Shown piece after piece: positions 25,552 through 36,844 of a DNA stretch of 49,033 nt. The notes beneath the pieces were generated by a model. It was not told where the DNA came from, did no database searches, and saw only the letters and a list, made by a program, of their open reading frames with translations. The position numbers and the translations under genes are program-made. Origin of the DNA: Gammaproteobacteria bacterium (GTDB lineage Bacteria; Pseudomonadota; Gammaproteobacteria; Pseudomonadales; Pseudomonadaceae); assembly GCA_018826895.1 (NCBI GenBank), contig JAHJYA010000093.1:1-49033 (forward strand). The letters are read 5' to 3'. Positions within the stretch are counted from its first letter, which is position 1; each line of letters opens with the position of its first letter.

Positions 25552-28500
25552 TTATTCACTAGAGCCGATATATTCCGCGCGCCCGCCAGGCACGAATATA
25601 TGCCCGTGATAGCTGCTACGCCGGCACAACTGATCAGACTGAGCACCTAAGGATCCAACATGGGAGCGATAAAGTTCACGCATAACCTCATTCCTTTTGG
25701 CATCAGCCCCTATATTCATTACTGAGACATTCATAAAGTTATCCAGCGCTAAACGATTCTCGCAGTATGCCTGCCCGGCTGCGGGCGGCTTGGTTCCAAA
25801 TCGATTCATGCGTGTGCAGGCTTCCTCAAACTGGCGCTGAGCAGCGACCAGCGTGCCCTGCTGTCGGGCTCTGGTAACTATCCACCCGAGAACTCGCTCG
25901 ATCGCCTGTTGCTGGTACAAATGAGCCTCGGAGGCTGGTTTGGTTACCTTTTTTTCTACCAACTCACCCTCTTCATCCATAACCATCTCTGGCACTTTAA
26001 AGCTGCTGGGCGAACTAATCAGAGTCATCAACATCGGCCCAAGCGCTTCTGGAATCGCCTCGACGAACCATTGTTCGAGTTCTTCCGGCTTTCGATAGGT
26101 CATGATGGTATGAGCGACCATCACTCCCTTGCCGCCGCTGGTCAGCGCTTCGTACAGCGAGAAAATGGCGTCTATGCCCGTCAGATAGAGCATGCTTACA
26201 TCAATGCCGAGGGCGCCCAGAAGGTTCATCTTGGTCATCAGGTCGAAAGCGCTACCGTCCACCCAATCCATCTGATGGTATTGATTCTTACGCAGTTCGC
26301 GGCGGAACAGATTGATCAATTGCCCAACCGACTCATAGCCGATCTCGAAGCTGAACATGCCATCTACACCAGGACCGGCGATCAGCGCGGCCTTGATCCG
26401 TAAAACGAACCTCCCCTCGATCAGGGAGACGGTCAGATCGCCTTTGGCACCCAGCCCCATTGCGGCGCTCAGATTAGCGCTGAGTCGTGCCAACGGTAGC
26501 CACTGATCGCTTTGCTCCGCTGCCAGCGTGCTGGCATCATTAGCGGCCGGAATGCTGCGCAGAACCGCGAGAGCCGTTGGCGGTGCCCAGTTCAACGCGC
26601 CATCCAGCTTGATGCCCGCCTGTATACCGGCGAACAGAGTGAACTGCGCACTAAGGCCGTCATCCAGACGGGCACCGGCACCGCGGCCGGGAAGACGGCT
26701 TTCGCTCATAGCGGTGTGCTGGAGGATGCCGGGCGTTCGCTGGGCCGGCTGCGGCGGCCCCAAGGCTACATCATGGGAGGTCTTGTCCGGGCCAAGGCGC
26801 AGGGTTCCGGCAAGCATCAGTGACGCCCCCGCATACCCCCAAGCCTTGACGTTGATATGCATGGAAAAGCGGCCGAGACTCATCGTCTGCGGCTGTTGTT
26901 CATAATCAAAATATTCAGCCACGAAATCCTGGGCATTGGCCCGCTCGGGCAGATCGACTTTGAGCAGCTCGACTTCGCCACGGGCGAGGTCGATATCCAG
27001 CGTGGCATTGACCCCAGCGGAAAAGCCGTTGGCCATGCTCAGGGTCGGCGCGATGATGGAAGCGCCTTTGTGGATGCTCTCTTGTGGCGGTGTCAGGCAA
27101 CGCACCAGCTGAGCCTGGGGGCTGGTGTCGAACAGGCGCAGTGCAATGCGCACGTCCCGCTTGAAGAGCAGTTGCCGCAGGCGTTCGCCCCAAGCCTGGC
27201 GGGCACCGGCATCTGCCAGGGTGGCGACCTCGATCTTGTTGTATTGCAGGTACTCATGGAAGCGCTCGACATCGAACCAACCCTGGGCGTCGAACCAGTC
27301 GCCGTCCTGATCGTCGATCATGAATGCACCTTGCTCCAGCAGCCAGTTACGAAAGGCGCTGCTGGCAGACGCAGCTGCTGCGCCTGACTTTTGTGGGAGC
27401 TTTTTGCGCAGGTTTTTCGCTGAGTCCTTAGCGATCTTGGTGGCATCCTCCCTCAGCGCCTGGTTGATATTGTTGAGGCTGAAATGGCTGAGCAGGCTCT
27501 TGCCATCGGAGAAGCTCACTTCGCGCAGCGGGAAGTTGGTCTTGACCAGCCGCTGCACTGGTTTTGGCTGGAATTCCTCGGGGTGCCACAGCAGATGGCG
27601 GCGCGGGTGCATGCCGGCAACATTATGTTCGGCCTGCAGGCGCAGCTTGTCCTTGTCCGCCTGTATGCGCTCCCAGTCGTTGCGCTCGGCATCGACCAAG
27701 CTAGCAGGCGCTGGGGCGTTCTCACCGCTGGCTTCGAGCCAGGTACGGTATTTTTCGCGCAGACGCGCATGGACCTCTAGTTGTTGCTTCTCCAGGTCTA
27801 GGTACTCCTGTAGCCGCTGCACGCCAGCGCTTAAATCGGTCTTGCTGGGGTCGACGTTGTAGTCACCACCGACCAGGGCAAACTCGGGAAGCGCAAGACC
27901 GTATTGGGCAGCCTCGACGATACTTTCCAAATACTCGCGCTGCTCTCCAAACTTCTGCTCGTTGCTGTTTCGCCAGCTGATGTAACTGGTAAACGGAGCG
28001 AGGCAGTTAGTCCGGCAGTCGATTGCTTCGTTGTAGCGTGCAGCGCTTTCGGCGACAAAGGTCGCCAACTCTTGCTGATAGCTGCCAGGCAGCTTGCCGT
28101 CTTTCTGCTTCAGCAGTTTTTCGCGGGCCTTGATATAGCGCTGAACTGCTTCTCGGGCCTGAATTGCTTCGGGAGAGAACAGTGTGCTGTTTTCGTAGGT
28201 GTAGCCCTCCGCCTGAGCTTGCGCTATAGCGCTATCGTGCAGGGGCTTCCATTCTTGGTAGAGGGCCTCCAGCCGCTCGTACTCCACCCACAAGGAAGTA
28301 GCACTATAGCGGGGGTCACTCAGCATGTACCCCCGCTTGTTCAGGTAACGCTGTTGCAGATGTGGCTCTTGCGCCTGAATCTGCAGCATGCGTTCACGCT
28401 GTTCGCCCTCCAGGAAGTTAGCCAATTCCGGCTCAAGGAAGTAGTCGAGCAGACCGCTCTCGTCCAACCCGCGCTTGCGGTCGTCAGGCGACTTGGATGG

Positions 28501-28932
28501 AGCGATCTGCCGGCTGAGCAGATGCTCGGCCTCTTTGATGGCGCTGGCTGCACGCTCCGGCAATAACCAAAACTCCTGCTCGTCAGTGGCATAGAGAATG
28601 TTGCCGTACTGCTGCGAACAAGGCGGCTGCTCTGCGGGCGCGAAGCACTCGGTGGAAGAGCAATGCGGGGAAGGTGGCGGGCCAAGCTTCAGAACGGGCA
28701 CGCAATTAGCGGCATCGGGCTGGCTTGCGGAAGCGGCGGCGGGCTGTGCCTCTTCGGAGGTGGCCAGTTGGCTCTCGTCCTTCGGAACACTGAGACTCCA
28801 ACCAGTCTGGATGTGGTCGGTATTGCGAATGAAGGGGTTCAGCTGCTTCATGGTCGCGATATCGGTTTTATGCTGAGCGGCGATCCGACTGAGGGTGTCG
28901 CCCTCCTTAACGATGTAATTGCTTAATTCCAT
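25552..28932 (-). CDS. LysM-domain T6SS cargo effector candidate
   Basis: A 1126-residue protein of unknown activity. Residues 4-49 are a LysM domain (YIVKEGDTLSRIAAQHKTDI..LNPFI), followed by a low-complexity linker with four Cys (77, 91, 96, 105), a long charged helical region (about 140-520) and a beta-rich middle. The C-terminal part has hydrophobic segments such as LLGALGIDVSMLYLTGIDAIF and ALGPMLMTLISS. No phospholipase, nuclease or amidase motif was recognised; a membrane-acting toxin is possible. Placement after vgrG and a DUF4123 chaperone and before a Sel1 protein supports an effector. I start at MELSNYIVKEGD; an ATG 12 nt upstream is possible. Confidence 0.7.
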   Translation of the reverse strand: MELSNYIVKEGDTLSRIAAQHKTDIATMKQLNPFIRNTDHIQTGWSLSVPKDESQLATSEEAQPAAASASQPDAANCVPVLKLGPPPSPHCSSTECFAPAEQPPCSQQYGNILYATDEQEFWLLPERAASAIKEAEHLLSRQIAPSKSPDDRKRGLDESGLLDYFLEPELANFLEGEQRERMLQIQAQEPHLQQRYLNKRGYMLSDPRYSATSLWVEYERLEALYQEWKPLHDSAIAQAQAEGYTYENSTLFSPEAIQAREAVQRYIKAREKLLKQKDGKLPGSYQQELATFVAESAARYNEAIDCRTNCLAPFTSYISWRNSNEQKFGEQREYLESIVEAAQYGLALPEFALVGGDYNVDPSKTDLSAGVQRLQEYLDLEKQQLEVHARLREKYRTWLEASGENAPAPASLVDAERNDWERIQADKDKLRLQAEHNVAGMHPRRHLLWHPEEFQPKPVQRLVKTNFPLREVSFSDGKSLLSHFSLNNINQALREDATKIAKDSAKNLRKKLPQKSGAAAASASSAFRNWLLEQGAFMIDDQDGDWFDAQGWFDVERFHEYLQYNKIEVATLADAGARQAWGERLRQLLFKRDVRIALRLFDTSPQAQLVRCLTPPQESIHKGASIIAPTLSMANGFSAGVNATLDIDLARGEVELLKVDLPERANAQDFVAEYFDYEQQPQTMSLGRFSMHINVKAWGYAGASLMLAGTLRLGPDKTSHDVALGPPQPAQRTPGILQHTAMSESRLPGRGAGARLDDGLSAQFTLFAGIQAGIKLDGALNWAPPTALAVLRSIPAANDASTLAAEQSDQWLPLARLSANLSAAMGLGAKGDLTVSLIEGRFVLRIKAALIAGPGVDGMFSFEIGYESVGQLINLFRRELRKNQYHQMDWVDGSAFDLMTKMNLLGALGIDVSMLYLTGIDAIFSLYEALTSGGKGVMVAHTIMTYRKPEELEQWFVEAIPEALGPMLMTLISSPSSFKVPEMVMDEEGELVEKKVTKPASEAHLYQQQAIERVLGWIVTRARQQGTLVAAQRQFEEACTRMNRFGTKPPAAGQAYCENRLALDNFMNVSVMNIGADAKRNEVMRELYRSHVGSLGAQSDQLCRRSSYHGHIFVPGGRAEYIGSSE

Positions 28933-28961
28933 TTGGGATTCCATTCGTCGTGGACGTGCGT

Positions 28962-29822
28962 TCAGTTAGGGTTAACCGCGACTAGTAGCGCTTGCAGCCT
29001 CTCGACCTTGATGAAGGCCTCCTCGGGGCTGCGCAGAATCGACATGGCCTCCGGCCGTTCGGCAATTGGAGAAGCGCCGATAAGGTCCACGAGCTTGAGC
29101 AGGTGGCTACCTTCATAAATGCGGTGCTCGACGAGCGCTTCGAGATTGGCGATCAGCTCGGGTAATCGCTCTGGCGTGGGGTCACCAAATGCCGCCCGTT
29201 CCTCGCCGATCCAGTACACCCACCGCAACGTGCGCATGAAAGCCGGCGTCGCTTTGGAGAGTGCATAACGTGCTTGATGGCTCCAGGCACCAGCGGCGGC
29301 TTCAGGTACCGACCATTTCAGCCAAGCTCCAAACGCTTCGAACCGACTGGGTGCGGGGGAGAAGACCCTACGCCATGGGCCGAGCAGCATCCCGTGCTCG
29401 TCTGTGGTCAGCGCCAATGCTGCCCAGATCGCCGGCAGGTAAAAAGCGATGAGGCTCTCGCCCCCGGCGAGATCGCCGACGCGCAGTAACCAGCGAGCGT
29501 GGGCCAATGCCGCTTGCTCATCGGACGAACTCAGGACGATGCCGGCTTGCCGCTCGAGACAGAACTGCATGCCCAGCCTTGCCAGCCCGCTATCGCGCGG
29601 CACACTGAACCAGAGAGGGCCATCCGACGCCAACTCGGAAAACTCGGTCTGCGCATAGAGGAAATGCAGATCAAGCTCTTCACCCGCCTGATACAGCCGG
29701 ATCAGTGCATCCGGCTGCCGCTTGGTGTCGATGATGAAATGCAGCTTTTCGTCTGACTCCGCCGGAAATTCCTCCACGTTATGACGCGAGAGCGCCTGGA
29801 ATTCGCTCAGCCCTTCAAGCAT
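28962..29822 (-). CDS. DUF4123 T6SS effector chaperone (Tap/TEC)
   Basis: A 286-residue cytosolic protein with the DUF4123 domain in its first 150 residues (KLHFIIDTKRQPDALIRLYQ, DLHFLYAQTEFSELASDGPLWFSV, LGMQFCLERQAGIVLSS). DUF4123 proteins load cargo effectors onto their cognate VgrG without being secreted. The ATG at 29822 has GGGAGGA seven bases upstream; a TTG two codons earlier is less likely. It overlaps the end of vgrG by 16 nt and precedes the effector by about 30 nt, the standard vgrG-chaperone-effector order. Confidence 0.88.
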   Translation of the reverse strand: MLEGLSEFQALSRHNVEEFPAESDEKLHFIIDTKRQPDALIRLYQAGEELDLHFLYAQTEFSELASDGPLWFSVPRDSGLARLGMQFCLERQAGIVLSSSDEQAALAHARWLLRVGDLAGGESLIAFYLPAIWAALALTTDEHGMLLGPWRRVFSPAPSRFEAFGAWLKWSVPEAAAGAWSHQARYALSKATPAFMRTLRWVYWIGEERAAFGDPTPERLPELIANLEALVEHRIYEGSHLLKLVDLIGASPIAERPEAMSILRSPEEAFIKVERLQALLVAVNPN

Positions 29823-31870
29823 GGGCAATCCTCCCGACTACAGACACCATTGCTTTGCTTGCCGCATAACGGGGCTATGCCGCTAGTCAGCTTCTGAGGC
29901 AAAGCGTTTGGAAATGCTAAGTCGAGCAAGTTACCCGCCTTATCCGCATCCGCAGCCCCCGGAATCATTGGCCCAAGTATCTGAATCCCCGAGCCCTTAC
30001 CCGCCGCGCCCCCAGAGTTGATCTTGATATTCGCGCCGCTCAGGGTGACGCCGCCGGGGTCAAGTTTGAGGAAGCTGCCGCCACCATTGGCGGTGAGTTC
30101 CATGCCGGCGTCGATCACTACCTTGCTGCCGGCGTAGTAGTGGATTTCGTTGCCGGTTTCGACGAACAGGCCGGTGCCGACTTTTACATGCTGGGTGTTG
30201 GCGACGGTGAGGTGGTCGTTGGCACGGACTTCGGTTTTGCGATCCAGGTGGGTGGTGCGTTGTTCTTCTGCCTGGAACTCGCTGTAGCTGTTGGCCTCGA
30301 CGGTATCGTGGCGCTCGTGGCCGACGCGGATCTTCTGATCATTTTCAATATTTTCATCCCAGTCTCGCTGGGCGTGCAGGTAAATCTGCTCGGCGCCTTT
30401 CTTGTCCTCGATGCGCAGCTCGTTGTAGCCCTTACCGCCGGGGCTGCTGAGGGTCTTGAAGACGCTGCGGGTTTTGTTCGCCGGTAGGTTGTACGGCACC
30501 ACATGTTCGGCGTGGTACAGGCAGCCAGTGATCAGCGGTTGGTCGGGGTCGCCTTCCAAAAAGGTGACCAGCACTTCCATGCCGATGCGCGGAATGGCGA
30601 TGCCACCGTAGCGATCACCCGCCCAGCTGGAGCTGACACGCAGCCAGCAGCTGGTTTTGTCGTCGGCTTGGCCTTCGCGGTCCCAGTGGAACTGCACTTT
30701 GACGCGGCCGTACTGGTCGCAGTGGATTTCTTCGCCCGCCGGGCCGGTGACCTTGGCGGTCTGGCTGCCTAGGACCTTGGGTTTGAGGTGTTCCAGTTGC
30801 GGGCGGAAGGGGATGTCCCAGGGCGTGGCGCTGAAGCTGTTGCGGTAGCCCTGGGTAAAGCCGTCGCTGGTCTGGGTGTCGCTGGTGACGGACTCTTCCA
30901 GCACCTGGGGCTGCTTGCCCTCGTGGATCACGTCGGTGAGCAGCCAGAGGTCGTTCCAGGGGGCGTTGGGGTGTTGGCTCAAGGCGAGGAAGTGGCCGCA
31001 ACTGAGGCTCGCATCGCTTTTGCCATCGGCCCGTTCGTAGTCGCTGCGCAGGCGTTCCAGGGCGCGTTTGGCCAGGTGCTTGCCGCGTGGGCGCTCGGTG
31101 AAGCGGCCGGGGTAGTCGTAGACCTCAAGCGTGGGGAAGAACTCGCTGCTGTAGGCGCCCTCCATTACCAGCTTGGGCTTTTCAAAATCGTAGTCCCGGT
31201 AGCTGGCCTGGCTGCTGCGGGTTTCCAGGCGCACAGTGAAGGCCCGTACCACCTCATGGTCAGCCGACAGGCCGCTGTCTTGCTGGTAGACCACGGCCGG
31301 CAGTTTGGGGAAGACGGTTTGATCGTCGCCGAAGACCAGCACATGGCCTTGCTCGCTGTGCTGGAAGAAAAAGCTTATTCCTTCCTCCTCGCACAGACGC
31401 TGAATAAAGTGCAGGTCGGACTCGTCGTACTGCACGCAGTAGTCGCGCTCGGGGTAGATCGAGTTGAGTTCAAAGCGGTAGGCGTCGCCCTGGATGCCGT
31501 GTTCTTCCAGTATCTGGGCAATGATCTTGTCGACCGTCAGGTGCTGGAAGATGCGCTGATTGAAGCGGTGCGCCAGGTAGGTCAATTGCGGACGCAGGGT
31601 GATGCGGTAGCGACTCAAGCGCGTACCGGCGTCGCCCTGCTCGATGGCATAGACCACGCCATGCACGCCCTTCCCGGCCGGGCCGAAGCCCAGGTAACAG
31701 GGTTGGTAGAGCAGGGCTTCGAGATCCAGATCAGGCGACTCGCTGACCAGCTCGATGTCGAAGCGGTAGGGCTTGTTGAGGGTTTCGCGCCCGGTAAATT
31801 CGAGCACTTGCAGGTCGCTGCTTGCGCCCTGAATATCCAGCGTAATGTGTGCTTGGTTGGCATCCCGCAT
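29807..31870 (-). CDS. vgrG: type VI secretion spike protein VgrG
   Basis: A 687-residue VgrG/TssI, the trimeric tip of the T6SS needle. The gp27-like base comes first (ITLDIQGASSDLQVLEFTGRE, YCVQYDESDLHFIQRLCEEEGISFFF), then the gp5-like OB fold (HCDQYGRVKVQFHWDREG, SCWLRVSSSWAG, GMEVLVTFLEGDPDQPLITG), then the beta-helical spike to about residue 620. There is no added enzymatic domain; the C-terminal tail ends with four Cys in 16 residues (CGKQSNGVCSREDCPC). The ATG has GGAGGC upstream. No structural T6SS genes are in the window, so this is an orphan vgrG island served by an apparatus encoded elsewhere. Confidence 0.95.
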   Translation of the reverse strand: MRDANQAHITLDIQGASSDLQVLEFTGRETLNKPYRFDIELVSESPDLDLEALLYQPCYLGFGPAGKGVHGVVYAIEQGDAGTRLSRYRITLRPQLTYLAHRFNQRIFQHLTVDKIIAQILEEHGIQGDAYRFELNSIYPERDYCVQYDESDLHFIQRLCEEEGISFFFQHSEQGHVLVFGDDQTVFPKLPAVVYQQDSGLSADHEVVRAFTVRLETRSSQASYRDYDFEKPKLVMEGAYSSEFFPTLEVYDYPGRFTERPRGKHLAKRALERLRSDYERADGKSDASLSCGHFLALSQHPNAPWNDLWLLTDVIHEGKQPQVLEESVTSDTQTSDGFTQGYRNSFSATPWDIPFRPQLEHLKPKVLGSQTAKVTGPAGEEIHCDQYGRVKVQFHWDREGQADDKTSCWLRVSSSWAGDRYGGIAIPRIGMEVLVTFLEGDPDQPLITGCLYHAEHVVPYNLPANKTRSVFKTLSSPGGKGYNELRIEDKKGAEQIYLHAQRDWDENIENDQKIRVGHERHDTVEANSYSEFQAEEQRTTHLDRKTEVRANDHLTVANTQHVKVGTGLFVETGNEIHYYAGSKVVIDAGMELTANGGGSFLKLDPGGVTLSGANIKINSGGAAGKGSGIQILGPMIPGAADADKAGNLLDLAFPNALPQKLTSGIAPLCGKQSNGVCSREDCPCLKG

Positions 31871-32017
31871 AGTCGTCGAGCCTCCGTCCTTAGATGTGCC
31901 AGGGGCGCAGGGTGCCTTTGTAACGCGCCAGGTTCAATGCTGGCGGGGTAATAGCATGAGCCGGTTCACAGTCGGCTAACCTTCAGGCTATTCAGCAGAG
32001 GCTCACAGGAGGCGCTC

Positions 32018-32302
32018 TTGAGTTCAGTCACGCCAACGCGAATCGTCCGAGCCCTGCTGCGTGGCGCCTGCTTGCTCTGCGCGCTGAGCGGGCTCACCTG
32101 TGCAGCCTTGTACGCCACACTCTACTGGCCTTACCGAGGGCAGTTCGAGGCGGGCCGCTATTTCGAGGCAGGCAATGCCACGGTGTATCACGAGCAGACA
32201 GGCCTGCTGCTGATCCCGGCACTGTTGTTCCTGGCCCTGGCCGGCTGGCTCGCAGCAATGGACTGGCGCCGGCAAGCGCGCCGCCCAGGCAGCGAAAAAT
32301 GA
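32018..32302 (+). CDS. small two-helix membrane protein
   Basis: A 94-residue protein with hydrophobic segments at about 9-37 and 58-77, separated by a short polar loop ([23 protein letters not shown]) and ending in a basic tail. The start is a TTG, supported by AGGAGG six bases upstream. It is divergent from vgrG and followed by the EAL gene 64 nt downstream. The family is not recognised. Confidence 0.6.
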   Translation: MSSVTPTRIVRALLRGACLLCALSGLTCAALYATLYWPYRGQFEAGRYFEAGNATVYHEQTGLLLIPALLFLALAGWLAAMDWRRQARRPGSEK

Positions 32303-32366
32303 TCGGCTCCCGCCTTGCATTCGGCTCAGCTTCCTCAAGACTGAACGGGCCACTTCGGGAGTTTCG

Positions 32367-33728
32367 ATGAGCGTCTTGTCCACGTTTTTCCAGCATTTGC
32401 TCCAGCTCTGGCAGGCGCGCGATCTTGCCTTGATCGGCCAGCGGCGCGAGCGACGCATGCGTCTGCTGGCGAGCTTGGTGATGATCGTGATGGGTGTGTT
32501 CTGGGCCTGCGTATTCAGCCTGCGCGGTGCATGGAGCATCGTACTGATGGACGTGCTGCTGATTGCCTGTGGCCTTGGCGTGTTGCTGCTGACCCTGCGT
32601 AACCGTGCACGCCAGGCCAACCTGCTGCTATTCGGCACCGTGATCGTGATCATCGTTGGCATGACCCTGCTCCTGGACCCACCCAACGCCGTTGCGCCCC
32701 GCGCCACCCATCTGTACCTGCTGCCAGTCACCGTGGCGGCGCTGATGGCTTTTCGCGATGAGCCCATGTGGCTGCGCTATGGCGCGGCACTGCTTTGCCT
32801 GGCGCTGTTTACCGGCCTGGCCTCCTCGACCTGGGCACCGACCTACGCTTACAGCTTGCCGGATGATGTCAGGGTGACCGGCTCCTGGGTGCAAGGTATC
32901 GCCGCAATGGCGATGCTCTTTACCCTGCTGCATATTCTGCAAAGCGATGCCGCCGAGCGCTCGGCACTGGACAGCGACTTGCGCGCGGCCCTGCGCGAGG
33001 AGCAGTTTGTGCTGTATTACCAGGCGCAGCTGAACAGCCACGACCAAGTGACCGGCGCCGAGGTGCTGATCCGCTGGCAACATCCTCAACGCGGCCTCAT
33101 CCCTCCTGGTGAATTCATCGTCCACGCGGAAAAAACCGGGCTGATTATCCCGATTGGCCAGTGGGTGCTGGCGCAAACCTGCGCCCAGCTGCAAGCCTGG
33201 AAGGCGGACCCGCGTTACGGCAACCTGGGTCTGGCGGTGAACATCAGTCAGAAGCAGCTGCGCCGGCCAGAGTTCGTTACCGACGTCCTGACGTTGATCG
33301 AGTCCTACGGGATCGACGCCCAGCACCTGGAACTGGAGCTGACCGAAACCCTGATCGTGCAGGACATGGACGACCTGATCCGCAAGATGACTGCCCTCGT
33401 CGACCAGGGTGTACGCTTCTCGCTGGATGACTTCGGCACGGGATTCTCCTCCCTGAGCCACCTCAAGCGCTTGCCCCTGAGCACCCTGAAGATCGACCGC
33501 TCATTTATCTGCGATCTGCCGAGCGATGCCAATAGCGAAACCATCGTGCGCACGGTCATCGCACTCGGTCACAGCCTGGGCATGAGCGTGATTGCCGAAG
33601 GCGTGGAAACCGAAGCGCAGCGCCGGCTCCTGGCCAACAACGGCTGCCAGGCATACCAGGGTTACCTGTTTAGCAAACCCGTGCCGCTGGCAGCCTTTAT
33701 GGCCTATGTAGAACAGCGTAACGGCTGA
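32367..33728 (+). CDS. membrane-bound EAL-domain c-di-GMP phosphodiesterase
   Basis: A 453-residue protein with five or six N-terminal membrane segments (about 30-190) and a cytosolic EAL domain (about 205-450). The signature reads E232-V-L-I-R, an EVL instead of EAL; the metal-binding Glu and the Arg are kept. The other catalytic blocks are all present: [32 protein letters not shown] and QGYLFSKP, so hydrolysis of c-di-GMP to pGpG is expected. There is no GGDEF domain. The substrate is the activator of Alg44, but a link to alginate is only an inference from co-location. Confidence 0.92.
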   Translation: MSVLSTFFQHLLQLWQARDLALIGQRRERRMRLLASLVMIVMGVFWACVFSLRGAWSIVLMDVLLIACGLGVLLLTLRNRARQANLLLFGTVIVIIVGMTLLLDPPNAVAPRATHLYLLPVTVAALMAFRDEPMWLRYGAALLCLALFTGLASSTWAPTYAYSLPDDVRVTGSWVQGIAAMAMLFTLLHILQSDAAERSALDSDLRAALREEQFVLYYQAQLNSHDQVTGAEVLIRWQHPQRGLIPPGEFIVHAEKTGLIIPIGQWVLAQTCAQLQAWKADPRYGNLGLAVNISQKQLRRPEFVTDVLTLIESYGIDAQHLELELTETLIVQDMDDLIRKMTALVDQGVRFSLDDFGTGFSSLSHLKRLPLSTLKIDRSFICDLPSDANSETIVRTVIALGHSLGMSVIAEGVETEAQRRLLANNGCQAYQGYLFSKPVPLAAFMAYVEQRNG

Positions 33729-33803
33729 ACTGAGGGTTTGGCTCGCCACCTGATCGACTGATTGCCGCAACCCCCTGCGGCTGTGCCAGAATCGGCTGCT
33801 TTA

Positions 33804-33823
33804 CCTGGTGCCGCTGCACCAGG
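33804..33823 (+). other. perfect hairpin upstream of the SNF2 helicase gene
   Basis: CCTGGTGC (33804-33811) and GCACCAGG (33816-33823) form a perfect 8-bp stem with a 4-nt loop, between the EAL stop and the helicase start. No T-run follows; it may be a weak terminator of the EAL gene or a leader structure. Confidence 0.4.
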
Positions 33824-33857
33824 ATCGACAGATCATGCCCAGCAGGTTGCCCGCTCG

Positions 33858-36194
<2,337 letters not shown>

Positions 36195-36214
36195 GCCGGC
36201 GCGCCAGCGTAGGT

Positions 36215-36721
36215 TCAGTCGTCGCTTTGGGTATCGTCGCGCTCGGCGGCGTCATCGGCCGAGTTTCGCTTGTGCCGCCGCCCGCTGTCGGCCTGCACCG
36301 AGGGGTAGCGCGCCGAGGCATAGCGCACCACCAGAATCGCCAGGGCCAGCAATAGAATCGCCCCCGAAACCATGACCACGCCCACATCCGGGCGGTGATG
36401 ATGGGAAATATCGGAAATCAGCAGCCGCGTCAGCGCGGTGATCGCCACATAGATCATGAAGCGGATCGGCATGTGGTTGGTCTTGAAGTAGATCCCCACC
36501 ATCGCTGCCAACTCGAGGTAGATAAACAGGAGCAGGATGTCATCGACCGTGATCTGCCCCTTGTCGAGCATGCCGATAAAGGCCATCAAACCGCCCCAGG
36601 CGGTAATCGCACCAATAGCAAACAGGGCAAGGTAATGGAACGCCTCCATCAGCAGGTTGCCCAGAGACTCGGCGAGCCCGTGCATACGCTCGCGGGCGCG
36701 TTCGGCAGCAGTGTGTTTCAC
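36215..36721 (-). CDS. psiE: PsiE family inner-membrane protein
   Basis: A 168-residue protein with four membrane helices and the family core FHYLALFAIGAITAWGG, DILLLFIYLELAAMVGIYFKTNHMPIRFMIYVAITALTRLLISD. PsiE is phosphate-starvation induced in E. coli, with unknown function. The C-terminal tail is long, hydrophilic and charged (RRHKRNSADDAAERDD). The start is a GTG with a poor ribosome site, and an in-frame ATG 12 codons further in is an alternative. No Pho box was recognised upstream. It converges with the helicase gene, 20 nt apart. Confidence 0.88.
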   Translation of the reverse strand: MKHTAAERARERMHGLAESLGNLLMEAFHYLALFAIGAITAWGGLMAFIGMLDKGQITVDDILLLFIYLELAAMVGIYFKTNHMPIRFMIYVAITALTRLLISDISHHHRPDVGVVMVSGAILLLALAILVVRYASARYPSVQADSGRRHKRNSADDAAERDDTQSDD

Positions 36722-36844
36722 GTTCAGGTGACTCCATGAATTGGCGCTAGGAGGCGCGCCAGGAAAGGTCCCGCATCATGCAGGAAAAAGGCCAGCGCAA
36801 AGGATAGGGGGCGGAACGTGACAAAGACACCTTGCCCAGGCGTG

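Noticed and set aside
30788..31951. Long + strand frame opposite vgrG
   Set aside because: Antisense shadow; the vgrG frame has the complete family architecture.
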